NCBI GenBank assembly: GCA_050946115.1
Contig: JBMNUF010000037.1
Coordinates: 1 to 15,105 of the forward strand
DNA: 15,105 bases
Direction of reading: 5' to 3'
From: CAYFRC01 sp050946115
GTDB lineage: Bacteria; Bacillota; Clostridia; Christensenellales; Aristaeellaceae
Below are positions 1-6,581 of this stretch, piece after piece. Both the position numbers and the translations under genes were made by a program. The notes beneath the pieces are model-generated. The model made no database searches, was not told the origin of the DNA, and was given only the letters and a program-made list of their open reading frames with translations. Every line of letters starts with the position of its first letter. Within the stretch, counting starts at the first letter, position 1.

Positions 1-111
1 TTCAAAACGCTTGAGCATGTCGTGGATCGCTTATGTGAGACGATTTGCAGATTGACCAACGAGACTGTTCGCTCCATCACTGCTCGACAATGGATTGTTG
101 ATGTATTTTAG
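1..111 (+). CDS. IS630-family transposase, C-terminal end only
   Basis: The first reading frame is open from the window edge and stops at TAG 109-111, giving 36 residues. It contains the stretches VVDRLCETICRL and SITARQWI. I recognise this as the extreme C-terminus of IS630/Tc1-mariner-like DDE transposases, which commonly end in a conserved segment about cutting of the element ends followed by a short tail. The catalytic domain lies outside the window, so integrity cannot be judged. The stop is only 7 bp from the converging fucosidase gene, so the element's terminal repeat must lie in or very near 112-130. I cannot define that repeat because the other end is not visible. Family assignment is by recognition of a short tail and is therefore moderately sure. 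Confidence 0.6.
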   Translation, partial: FKTLEHVVDRLCETICRLTNETVRSITARQWIVDVF

Positions 112-118
112 ATTGAGA

Positions 119-1123
119 TTAGTATGAGGCCTTGCGCAGGATTTCCTGTGCCGTCACGGGAATGCGGCCGAGCGCGTCGGGGCCCACGTTCAAGAGGTAA
201 TTGATGCCCATGCCGTTTAAGTGATTCCGAATCTTCGCCACGCGCTCGGGGGATTTCCACGCATGGTCCCACGCGCTGTAGCCCCACGAATCGTTGAGCG
301 TCGCCGCCGTTTCATAAAGTCCGTGAGGCGACGGCTTGAACCCGTCTATGGCGTTCATATCCGCACCTTTGACGCTTTCGGGCATTTTGTCGGGAATCTC
401 GTTGTCGCCAAAGGACACGTAGTCATAGGCGCCGTTTCCGAGCCGCGAATTGATGAGGCAGTCCGGCTGATGGCGCTTGATCGCATCGTAAATCGCGCGG
501 GAGTGGCTCTCTTGCAGCGTCATCGGCACGTCGAACCAGATCAGGCACAAATCCCCGTAGTTTTTCAGGATCTCCTCGACCTGCGGGAAGATCTTCTCCC
601 GGAAACAGATGTCGTAGTCCTTTTCCTCTTCGTTCGGGAAATCCCAGTTGTTGTCCCACGCCGTGCCGCTGCAGCGGATGTGGTTGGAGAGGTATCCGCC
701 GCCGTGCTTTTCGTGCCAATCGAGGTCCTGCGAATAATACAGCCCGAACTTCAGTCCGCGCTTATGGCACGCCTCGGCAAGCTCCGCGATGACGTCCCTG
801 CCAAAGGGCGTAGCGTCCGCCATGTTAAAGGTACTCACATGCGATTTGAACAGGGCGAATCCGTCGTGATGCTTGCTTGTCACCACCAGGTATTCCATGC
901 CGCAATCCTTGGCAAGGTTCACCCATTCCTCCGCGTCGAAATAGATGGGGTTGAACACGGATGCGAGCTTTTCGTATTCGGCGTTCGGGATGCGGTGATA
1001 GGACTGTATCCACTCCGCATAGCTCGAGGAATACTTGCCCCTGTATTCGCCCGCGAGCAGGGAATACAGCCCCCAGTGTACCATCATGCCGTTTTTGCCC
1101 TTGAACCACTCTCGATTTGTCAT
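119..1123 (-). CDS. GH29-type alpha-L-fucosidase, short form, possibly 3'-truncated
   Basis: This 334-residue protein matches the catalytic TIM barrel of glycoside hydrolase family 29, retaining enzymes that release alpha-L-fucose from glycans. Visible family marks are HWG at 16-18, KHHDGF at 84-89, FGLYYS at 126-131, the LIWFD strand whose Asp198 is the expected nucleophile, and the closing LLNVGP segment near 312. No signal peptide is present, so it should be cytoplasmic and act on imported oligosaccharides. The start is ATG 1121-1123 with GGAGGAAGG just upstream. It begins 9 nt after serS ends, and the serS stop overlaps its ribosome site, so translation is likely coupled. Family members usually continue beyond the barrel with a WLAVNGEAIY-like segment. 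Here the protein ends shortly after the EILRKA helix, right against an IS630 end, so loss of the C-terminus by insertion is plausible. The substrate could be another fucoside-like sugar. Confidence 0.85.
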   Translation of the reverse strand: MTNREWFKGKNGMMVHWGLYSLLAGEYRGKYSSSYAEWIQSYHRIPNAEYEKLASVFNPIYFDAEEWVNLAKDCGMEYLVVTSKHHDGFALFKSHVSTFNMADATPFGRDVIAELAEACHKRGLKFGLYYSQDLDWHEKHGGGYLSNHIRCSGTAWDNNWDFPNEEEKDYDICFREKIFPQVEEILKNYGDLCLIWFDVPMTLQESHSRAIYDAIKRHQPDCLINSRLGNGAYDYVSFGDNEIPDKMPESVKGADMNAIDGFKPSPHGLYETAATLNDSWGYSAWDHAWKSPERVAKIRNHLNGMGINYLLNVGPDALGRIPVTAQEILRKASY

Positions 1124-1132
1124 GCCTTCCTC

Positions 1133-2404
1133 CTATTTTGCGATTAATCTGTCGCAGCCCATATAGGGGCGCAATACTTCGGGGATGAGCACGCTGCCGT
1201 CCGGCTGCTGGAACTGCTCGACGATGGCGGGGATGAGCCTGGACGTTGCGAGGCCGGAGCCGTTTAACGTATGCACGAATTCCGGCTTCTTCGTCTCCGT
1301 GCGGCGGAAGCGGATGTTGCCGCGCCGCGCCTGATAGTCCTGCGCGTTGGACACGGACGAACACTCCTTGTATTCATTCATGCTCGGCAGCCACAGCTCG
1401 ATGTCGTATGTCGTCGCCATGGATGCGGAGCAGTCGCCTGCGGCGAGCTTGGACAGGCGGTAGTGCAGCCCCAGCCCTTCGACCAGTTTGCACGCCTTGC
1501 CGATGAGTTCCTGCAGCATCGCATCGGAATCCTCGGGCCGCGTGTAGCCGAACATCTCGACCTTGTTGAACTGGTGCCCGCGGATCATGCCGCGCTCGTT
1601 GGCGCGATACGATCCCGCCTCGCGGCGGTAGCACGGCGTATAGGCGAAGAGCCGCTTGGGAAGCTCGCTCTCTTCCAAAATCTCGTCTCGGTAGAGGTTG
1701 ACGAGTGCGGTTTCGGCGGTCGGCAGCAGGAAGTGGAAGCCCTCCTCCGTAAGCCTGAATACATCCTCCTCGAATTTCGGGAACTGCCCCGCCGTCAGCC
1801 CGCATTCGTAGGTCAGGATGTGCGGCGGCAGCATGAAGGTGTAGCCGTCCTTCGTATGCTCCGCAATGAAGTAGTTGAGCAGCGCCCATTCGAGCCGCGC
1901 GCCCTCCCCCGTATACAGCCAGTAGCCGTTGCCGCCGAGCTTTACGCCACGCACGTAGTCGATGAGGCCGAGGCTCGTCGCGAGATCGACGTGGTTTTTC
2001 GGCTCGTAGGGCCATTCGGGCTTTTCGCCGAACACCTTCACGACCCGGTTGGCCTCCTTGCCGCCCGCGACGACGTCCTCCGCAGGCAGGTTCGGCAGCG
2101 CCAGCAAAAACGTGCGAATCTTATCCTCGAGCTCGCCCTGCAGCGCGTCCAGCTCCTTCACGCGATCCGCCATGGTCTTGAGCGTATCCATCAACTCCGT
2201 CGTATCCTCGCCCTGCTTCTTCAGGCGCGGCAGCTCCTTGCCGAGGCGGTTGCGCTCGGACTTGAGGTTTTCGTTTTCCAAAAGACACGCCCTGCGATCG
2301 GCATCCCACTGCAACAGCTCCGAAAGGTCTGCATCGTATTCGCGCTTTTTGAGCGCCGAGACGACATATTCGGGATTGGAACGAATCAGGTTCATATCCA
2401 GCAT
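1133..2404 (-). CDS. serS: Seryl-tRNA synthetase (divergent form)
   Basis: This class II synthetase charges tRNA-Ser with serine in the cytoplasm. Its 423 residues match the usual length. An N-terminal coiled-coil tRNA-binding arm spans roughly 30-105 (start MLDMNLIRSNPEYV), followed by the catalytic domain. Motif 2 reads YRREAGSYRANERGMIRGHQF, and motif 3 is the NGSGLATSRLIPAI segment near the C-terminus. Both differ mildly from the commonest bacterial pattern (GLIRVHQF and LNGSGLAVGRT), and the serine-site region reads YKECSSVSNAQDYQARR, so this is a less common SerRS subtype or a second copy. The ATG start has GGGGGAG 8 nt upstream. The gene sits behind a T-box leader and its own promoter, and the fucosidase gene follows 9 nt downstream. 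Confidence 0.95.
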   Translation of the reverse strand: MLDMNLIRSNPEYVVSALKKREYDADLSELLQWDADRRACLLENENLKSERNRLGKELPRLKKQGEDTTELMDTLKTMADRVKELDALQGELEDKIRTFLLALPNLPAEDVVAGGKEANRVVKVFGEKPEWPYEPKNHVDLATSLGLIDYVRGVKLGGNGYWLYTGEGARLEWALLNYFIAEHTKDGYTFMLPPHILTYECGLTAGQFPKFEEDVFRLTEEGFHFLLPTAETALVNLYRDEILEESELPKRLFAYTPCYRREAGSYRANERGMIRGHQFNKVEMFGYTRPEDSDAMLQELIGKACKLVEGLGLHYRLSKLAAGDCSASMATTYDIELWLPSMNEYKECSSVSNAQDYQARRGNIRFRRTETKKPEFVHTLNGSGLATSRLIPAIVEQFQQPDGSVLIPEVLRPYMGCDRLIAK

Positions 2405-2410
2405 AGGTGT

Positions 2411-2632
2411 TCTCCCCCTTCAAAATAAAAAACGCCAATTCCCAAGGGGACGGATTTTCCGCGGTGCCACCCCTTTTGAACGTCGGCGTTCCTCTTTCAA
2501 GCCGTGCTGTAACGGGCACGCCCGTATCGCTCCGGAGGCGGACCCCGCGCTTCCCTGTGCCGTCTTGCACCGACCGGCGGCTCTCTGCATCGGCAAAGCG
2601 AAGGTTTTCTCCATCTGCGCGATATATGGCTA
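2411..2632 (-). promoter_or_regulatory. T-box leader, probably serine-responsive, controlling serS and the fucosidase
   Basis: Read on the minus strand, 2459-2475 gives the T-box core GGGGTGGCACCGCGG, whose TGGC bulge binds the uncharged tRNA 3' end. Upstream, AGAGAGCCGCC and GGTCGGTGCAAGACGGC around 2557-2585 are typical of the distal part of Stem I. A TCC triplet at 2540-2542, followed by GCCTCCGGAGC, sits where the specifier codon is expected and would read tRNA-Ser. The antiterminator helix is AAGGGG (2470-2475) with CCCCTT (2444-2449). A terminator arm pair AACGCCGA (2483-2490) / TTGGCGTT (2431-2438) is followed by T-rich 2422-2430. In the drawing I can make, this pair encloses the antiterminator. 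Exclusivity may come from the small GAACG/CGTTC hairpin at 2478-2491. The T-box itself is certain; the specifier is an inference. Confidence 0.9.
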
Positions 2633-2633
2633 T

Positions 2634-2662
2634 ATTCTAAGGCGGTTTGATGCGCATTGCAA
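2634..2662 (-). promoter_or_regulatory. Promoter of the serS T-box transcript
   Basis: On the minus strand, TTGCAA (2657-2662) and TAGAAT (2634-2639) are separated by 17 bp, close to the sigma-A consensus. They lie immediately upstream of the T-box leader. No terminator is visible between the MFS gene that ends at 2685 and this promoter, so some read-through into serS is possible. Confidence 0.75.
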
Positions 2663-2684
2663 GGCTTTTTCGGCTAAGGTTTCG

Positions 2685-3914
2685 TTACGACGGGGGCGCC
2701 TTCTTTCCCCTGCCCGTCTCGATCGTCGCAGCATACGCGCTGTTGCACAGCCCGAGTATCGCCGAAAGGACAAACAGCGTCTCCATTCCGAGCTTCTGCC
2801 ATATCCAGCCGCCGAAAAGGGCGATCAGGATCGTGATCATATGGTTCACGGAAATGCCCGTGGAGATCGTCGCGCGGCATTCCTCGACGCTGTCCGAGAT
2901 GTCCTGCACGTAGACGTTGGACGCCATCGCCGCCATGGAGATCACGGCATCCAAGACATAGTTCACGCAGCAGACGATAAAGGCGATGTTCTTCGGGAAG
3001 ATGTGGTGCGCAAAGCCGTAGAAGAAGCACACTACCACCAGGATCACCGTGTCCATGATCATCACGATCCGATAGCCCACGCGGTCGATGATACGCCCGA
3101 CGAGCGGCGATAGGAAAAAGCACGACACCGCCGATACCGCGAACAACAGCGAAATGACCGTCGCGTTCGCGCCGTAAAAGAGGATCAACACATAGGGACC
3201 GAACGTGAAAAACACCTGCTTGCGCGCGCCGTAAAACACCTCGAGCATATAGTACTTCGTGAATTTCTTGCGGAAGTAGAAGCGCCTTTTCGTCGCGTCC
3301 TGCCGACTCTCGCCGTGAATGCGCAGCGCAAATATGAGGCTCACCGCCATGAGCACCGTCGATGCGACGAAAAACGCCTTGTATGCGCCATACCCCGATA
3401 GATATGCGAACGCGAGCGCGATCACGAGATAGCCCGCAAGCGTTCCGATTTGGCTCGTCGCGCCCAAAACGCCCAGCGACTCCCCGCCCCTGTCGGGCTT
3501 TGCGTACTCTAATCCCATCGTGTTCTTCATGCCGAGCTGGATGTGTTCGCCCAAGGAATATACGCAGATCGCGAGCGTCACCATAACCTTGACGGGCGGG
3601 ACGACGGCGTGCATCATCATGCCGCAGAGCATGATGACCGCGCCGATCTTATACAGCCTCTCCGCGGAGAACATATAGAACACCGCTAAGATAAACACGA
3701 GCAGAAGCCCCGGAATCTCCCGAAAGAACTCCACGATGCCCCTGTCCAACTCGTTCATGGAGACGATTTCCGCCAGGTAGTTGTCGAGCATCCCCTTATA
3801 CAGCCCGTAGCCCAGCCCCGTCGCCAAAATGGACAGGAACAGCGGCAGATAGTTCGCTTCGCTCCGATAGATCGCCTTCAGCCTGCCTCGCATCGCCTTC
3901 AAACCCTTTCGCAT
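2685..3914 (-). CDS. MFS transporter
   Basis: This 409-residue, strongly hydrophobic protein has about twelve predicted membrane segments in two halves and basic loops such as GRIIDRVGYR, as in the major facilitator superfamily. The substrate cannot be read from sequence. It lies 36 nt after the amino-acid ABC ATPase on the same strand with no terminator between, so it is probably the last gene of that operon. A role in exporting or importing a related metabolite is only a guess. Start choice is uncertain. The ATG at 3912-3914 has only AAAGG very close by, whereas the ATG seven codons later (3891-3893) has AAAGGG about 10 nt upstream and gives a normal basic N-terminus. The N-terminus before the first membrane segment is rich in Arg and Lys. 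Confidence 0.8.
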   Translation of the reverse strand: MRKGLKAMRGRLKAIYRSEANYLPLFLSILATGLGYGLYKGMLDNYLAEIVSMNELDRGIVEFFREIPGLLLVFILAVFYMFSAERLYKIGAVIMLCGMMMHAVVPPVKVMVTLAICVYSLGEHIQLGMKNTMGLEYAKPDRGGESLGVLGATSQIGTLAGYLVIALAFAYLSGYGAYKAFFVASTVLMAVSLIFALRIHGESRQDATKRRFYFRKKFTKYYMLEVFYGARKQVFFTFGPYVLILFYGANATVISLLFAVSAVSCFFLSPLVGRIIDRVGYRIVMIMDTVILVVVCFFYGFAHHIFPKNIAFIVCCVNYVLDAVISMAAMASNVYVQDISDSVEECRATISTGISVNHMITILIALFGGWIWQKLGMETLFVLSAILGLCNSAYAATIETGRGKKAPPS

Positions 3915-3950
3915 TCGCCTTTGGCGCGTTCTCTCCGTTTTGATGCCGCC

Positions 3951-4673
3951 CTATAAAAGCTTGCCCAAGAAATCCTGCGTGCGGCGGTTCTGCGCGTTGC
4001 CGAAAATCTGCGCGGGCGTTCCCTCCTCCATCACGACGCCCTCGTCCATGAAGAGCACCCTGTCCGCGACCTCGCGCGCAAAGCCCATTTCGTGCGTCAC
4101 GACGACCATGGTCATTCCCGCCTCCGCGAGCTTTTTCATGACGTCCAAAACCTCGCCGACCATCTCCGGGTCGAGCGCGCTGGTCGGTTCGTCAAACAGC
4201 ATCACCTCGGGGTCCATCGCCAGCGCCCGCACGATCGCGATGCGCTGCTTCTGCCCGCCCGAGAGCTGCGCGGGAAACGCCTCCGCCTTGTCCGAAAGCC
4301 CCACGCGCTCCAGAAGGGACAGCGCCTTCTCGCGCGCCTTTTCCTTCGTCAGAATCTTCAGATGCACCGGTGCGAGCATGATGTTTTGGAGCACATTCAT
4401 GTGCGGAAACAGGTTGAACTGCTGAAACACCATGCCCATTTTGCGCCTTACGGCATTGATGTCGCAGCCCTTCGCGGTAATGTCCTGCCCGTCTACGAAC
4501 ACCTTGCCCTTCGTCGGGAGCTCCAACATGTTCAGGCACCGCAAAAACGTGGATTTTCCGCTGCCGGAAGGGCCAATCACCACGACCTTTTCGCCGCGCC
4601 GGACTTCCTGATATATGCCCTTCAGCACTTCTAAGCCGCCGAAGGATTTCCATAGATTCTCAGTGCGAATCAC
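3951..4673 (-). CDS. Polar amino-acid ABC transporter, ATP-binding subunit
   Basis: This 240-residue ATPase of the GlnQ/HisP type powers amino-acid import through the adjacent permease. Walker A GPSGSGKST is at 34-42, the Q-loop FQQFNLFPHMNV at 83-94, the signature LSGGQKQR at 137-144, and Walker B VMLFDEPTSALDPE at 157-170. I choose the GTG at 4671-4673, giving (M)IRTENLWKSFGG, because it has GGGGG 9-13 nt upstream and gives the usual family N-terminus. A longer reading to 4703 would add ten unusual residues. The start overlaps the end of the permease gene by 14 nt, so translation is likely coupled. The amino acid carried cannot be told from this subunit. Confidence 0.93.
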   Translation of the reverse strand: MIRTENLWKSFGGLEVLKGIYQEVRRGEKVVVIGPSGSGKSTFLRCLNMLELPTKGKVFVDGQDITAKGCDINAVRRKMGMVFQQFNLFPHMNVLQNIMLAPVHLKILTKEKAREKALSLLERVGLSDKAEAFPAQLSGGQKQRIAIVRALAMDPEVMLFDEPTSALDPEMVGEVLDVMKKLAEAGMTMVVVTHEMGFAREVADRVLFMDEGVVMEEGTPAQIFGNAQNRRTQDFLGKLL

Positions 4674-5373
4674 CCTGCCGCACCCCCTTTTCGAGCTTTT
4701 CAAACAGCCGCGTCAGCCCGATCACGATGATGAGATACATGATCGCCACCGTGATCAGCGGGAAAAACGCGGAATAGGTGCGGCTGCGGATATAGTCGCC
4801 CGCCTTGGTGAGGTCCATAAGGCCGATGAAGCCTACGACGGAGGTCTCCTTCAAAAGCGCGATGAATTCGTTGAAGAGCGAGGGCAGAATGATTTTCAGC
4901 GCCTGCGGCAGCACGATTAGCCGCATCGTCGCCCCCGCGGAGAGTCCCAGCGAGCGTCCCGCCTCCGTCTGCCCCTTGTCGACCGCCAGGATGCCGCCGC
5001 GCACCATCTCCGACACATATGCCGCGCTGTTGAGCCCGAAGGACAATATCGCGACCATCACCTTCGGCCCGGTATACGCAGCCATAATGACATAATACAT
5101 GATCATCAACTGCACGACCACGGGCGTGCCGCGGATGGTGTCCACGTATACGGAGGAAATCCTGCGCAGGAAATACCATTTTCCGATGCGGGCGTTGGAA
5201 ATGCGCATGAGCGCGATCAAACATCCCAAAATGACGCCAATTATGGCAGCGCCCGCAGCGACGATCGCCGTCGTGCCCAAGCCGCTCAGGAGCATCTGAT
5301 ATCGGTTTCCCTCGATGATATTGAAGACGAACTGCTGTCTAAAATTGTCAAGCCATGCCGCGAGCTGTTCCAA
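4660..5373 (-). CDS. Polar amino-acid ABC transporter, permease subunit
   Basis: This 237-residue inner-membrane protein of the HisM/GlnP family has about five membrane helices. The EAA loop that docks the ATPase is at about 137-157 (EAGRSLGLSAGATM, then LPQALK). RGTPVVVQ at 81-88 is also typical. The start is a TTG at 5371-5373. An in-frame TGA lies four codons upstream, GAGGGAG sits at ribosome-site distance, and the first downstream ATG would remove part of the membrane domain. It lies 85 nt after the binding-protein gene, with a hairpin between them, and overlaps the ATPase gene. With only one permease gene it would act as a homodimer. Confidence 0.92.
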   Translation of the reverse strand: MEQLAAWLDNFRQQFVFNIIEGNRYQMLLSGLGTTAIVAAGAAIIGVILGCLIALMRISNARIGKWYFLRRISSVYVDTIRGTPVVVQLMIMYYVIMAAYTGPKVMVAILSFGLNSAAYVSEMVRGGILAVDKGQTEAGRSLGLSAGATMRLIVLPQALKIILPSLFNEFIALLKETSVVGFIGLMDLTKAGDYIRSRTYSAFFPLITVAIMYLIIVIGLTRLFEKLEKGVRQGDSH

Positions 5374-5411
5374 GCTTCTCCCTCATTCCCTGTGTTTTAC
5401 AGCGTAAAGAT

Positions 5412-5441
5412 AAAATGCGCAGCCGTGTTCGCGACTGCGCA
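5412..5441 (-). terminator. Partial terminator between binding-protein and permease genes
   Basis: On the minus strand, TGCGCAG (5435-5441) pairs perfectly with CTGCGCA (5416-5422), followed by TTTTA (5411-5415). Placed between a binding-protein gene and its permease, this kind of leaky hairpin commonly keeps the binding protein in excess and can protect the upstream mRNA. Confidence 0.65.
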
Positions 5442-5458
5442 CAGGTGAATTTCGTTCG

Positions 5459-6190
5459 TTATTGCTCGGTGCTCTTGTACTTATCGATGCAGGCCTGCAG
5501 CGTGCCGTCCGCCTCGAGTTCTGCGAGCGCGGCATTGATCTTTTCGCAAAGCTCGGTCGCGTCGAGCGGCATCGCGATGCCGTACTGCTCGTCGCTCAGC
5601 CTGTCCTCGAGAACCGTCAACGTGCCGGCCTGGTCGGCGAGCACCTTCGCGGGCGCTTCGTCGAGCACGACGGCGTCGAGCCTGCCGTTCGCCAGATCCT
5701 GCACGGCATCCATGCCCTTCTCGTAGCGCTCGATGGTCGCGGTCGGGAAGGAATCGGTCACGTAGAGGTCTCCCGTGTAGCCCATGCACACGCCGATCTT
5801 CTTGCCTTCAAGGTCGGCTTCGCAGGTTACGACCGCGCCCTCGGCGGGGACGATGATGACCTGCGTCGCGCTGAAGTAGGGGTTCGAGAAGAGCACGGAC
5901 TGCGCGCGCTCCTCGGTGATGGTCATGCCGGAGATGGATGCCTGAATCTGCCCGCTGATGAGCGCGGGGATCAGCGCGTCAAAGGACATGGTTTCAAGCT
6001 GCAATTCATATCCGATCTTTTCGCAGATCGCCTGCATGATGTCGATGTCGATGCCGGTCACATTGCCGTCGTCGCCCACGTACTCAAACGGTGCGAACTC
6101 CGGGTTGGTGCCGACTTTGAGCGTTTCCGCAAAGGCGACGCCGCAAAGCAGCATGGAAAGAGCCAATACCATAGCGAGAATCTTCTTCAT
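5459..6190 (-). CDS. Polar amino-acid ABC transporter, extracellular substrate-binding protein
   Basis: This is a family 3 solute-binding protein of 243 residues. It captures an amino acid outside the cell and delivers it to the permease encoded downstream. The mature part opens with the typical LKVGTNPEFAPFEY and GIDIDIMQAI segments, followed by SFDALIPALISGQI and MTITEERA near 95. I start at ATG 6188-6190 because GGAGG lies 9 nt upstream, and this gives a clean signal peptide MKKILAMVLALSMLLCGVAFA cut before ETLKVG. A longer frame to 6235 would cross the promoter. The residues before Cys16 (MLL) do not form a lipobox, which is unusual for a Gram-positive binding protein. An arginine-type ligand is suggested only by possible ARG boxes upstream. 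Confidence 0.93.
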   Translation of the reverse strand: MKKILAMVLALSMLLCGVAFAETLKVGTNPEFAPFEYVGDDGNVTGIDIDIMQAICEKIGYELQLETMSFDALIPALISGQIQASISGMTITEERAQSVLFSNPYFSATQVIIVPAEGAVVTCEADLEGKKIGVCMGYTGDLYVTDSFPTATIERYEKGMDAVQDLANGRLDAVVLDEAPAKVLADQAGTLTVLEDRLSDEQYGIAMPLDATELCEKINAALAELEADGTLQACIDKYKSTEQ

Positions 6191-6217
6191 GAAAAATATC
6201 CTCCAATCAAAATACTT

Positions 6218-6232
6218 GTGTATATTATACAC
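6218..6232. promoter_or_regulatory. Palindromic candidate operator over the -10 box
   Basis: GTGTATA-T-TATACAC is a perfect 7-bp inverted repeat around one base and contains the whole -10 hexamer of the ABC operon promoter. A protein bound here would block RNA polymerase. The TGTATA/TATACA arms loosely resemble arginine-repressor half sites, but the regulator is not identified. Confidence 0.45.
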
Positions 6233-6252
6233 CATATTCTGCGCAATTACAA
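6224..6252 (-). promoter_or_regulatory. Promoter of the amino-acid ABC operon
   Basis: On the minus strand, TTGTAA (6247-6252) and a perfect TATAAT (6224-6229) are 17 bp apart, about 30 nt upstream of the binding-protein start codon. Confidence 0.85.
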
Positions 6253-6305
6253 CCCTTTTTCGCGTTAAAACTGCATGAAAATTCCATTTTTACGCGCCGC
6301 TCCCC

Positions 6306-6339
6306 TCATAAATATTCATTATATTCAATAATTATTCAT
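6306..6339. promoter_or_regulatory. Pair of ARG-box-like sites between divergent promoters
   Basis: On the minus strand, 6324-6339 reads ATGAATAATTATTGAA, differing at one base from the symmetrical TGAATAATTATTCA core known for ArgR/AhrC. A second, weaker site (AATGAATATTTATGA, 6306-6320) follows after 3 bp, and tandem spacing of this kind is typical of ARG boxes. They lie about 90-120 bp upstream of the ABC operon start and about 23 bp before the -35 of mgtE. The tract is AT-rich, so chance resemblance is possible. Confidence 0.35.
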
Positions 6340-6361
6340 CGCGCCCGCACGAAAATTTTTC

Positions 6362-6390
6362 TTGACGAAAGGCAAAAAGGCGTGTATAAT
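6362..6390 (+). promoter_or_regulatory. Promoter of the mgtE transcript
   Basis: TTGACG (6362-6367), a 17-bp spacer and a perfect TATAAT (6385-6390) make the strongest promoter in the window. Transcription should start near 6397, leaving an untranslated leader of about 225 nt before mgtE. Confidence 0.9.
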
Positions 6391-6435
6391 ATCATCTTGG
6401 GAATACAAATCTTTGAATGCACAAGGAGGTGTCAC

Positions 6436-6552
6436 CGAATGGACGACGGCGGAAGAAGTATGTCGACTGAAGGTGTGCCTCGATTGTGCAGTTTTTTCAT
6501 TCAATAGAGGCACATCCTTCATTCTTCACGTACCGCCAAACGTCCGGATTCG
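6436..6552 (+). promoter_or_regulatory. Leader RNA fold with candidate antiterminator, mgtE
   Basis: Three helices pair the two ends of this segment: CGAAT (6436-6440) with ATTCG (6548-6552), GGACG (6441-6445) with CGTCC (6541-6545), and GGCGG (6448-6452) with CCGCC (6533-6537). They enclose a hairpin of 18 pairs, 6468-6486 with 6502-6521 (TGAAGG, TGTGCCTC and ATTG each meeting its complement). The outer helix uses 6544-6552, which is also the 5' arm of the terminator, so the two structures exclude each other. The hairpin's 3' arm (CACATCCTT, 6511-6519) also matches the leader ribosome site at 8 of 9 positions. It does not resemble the M-box aptamer. Confidence 0.6.
6439..6507 (+). CDS. 22-residue leader peptide upstream of mgtE
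   Basis: An ATG at 6439-6441 stands 7 nt after AAGGAGGTG (6423-6431), the best ribosome site in this region, and opens a 22-codon frame ending at TAG 6505-6507. The peptide starts MDDGGRSMSTEG, continues VPRL and ends CSFFIQ. It has two consecutive acidic residues right after the start and a single proline, and no membrane segment or metal motif. The start codon lies inside one arm of a long RNA pairing, and the second half of the frame forms the stem of a hairpin, so ribosome movement would reshape the leader. This layout, ahead of a magnesium transporter, is analogous to the MgtL leader of enterobacterial mgtA, although the sequence is unrelated. Translation is inferred from the ribosome site; no homologue is recognised. 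Confidence 0.6.
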   Translation: MDDGGRSMSTEGVPRLCSFFIQ

Positions 6553-6581
6553 TTCCGCTGATCGGAAGGAGTCTGGTTTTT
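6544..6581 (+). terminator. Attenuator terminator before mgtE
   Basis: CCGGATTCGTTCCG (6544-6557) pairs with CGGAAGGAGTCTGG (6563-6576) around a 5-nt loop: 13 of 14 positions pair, counting two G-U pairs. TTTTT follows at 6577-6581. It stands inside the leader, 40 nt before the mgtE start codon, so it would stop transcription before the gene unless prevented. Confidence 0.75.

Noticed and set aside
2420..2614. Short open frames inside the serS leader
   Set aside because: They coincide with the T-box RNA, whose structure explains the conservation pattern; no ribosome site stands at their starts.
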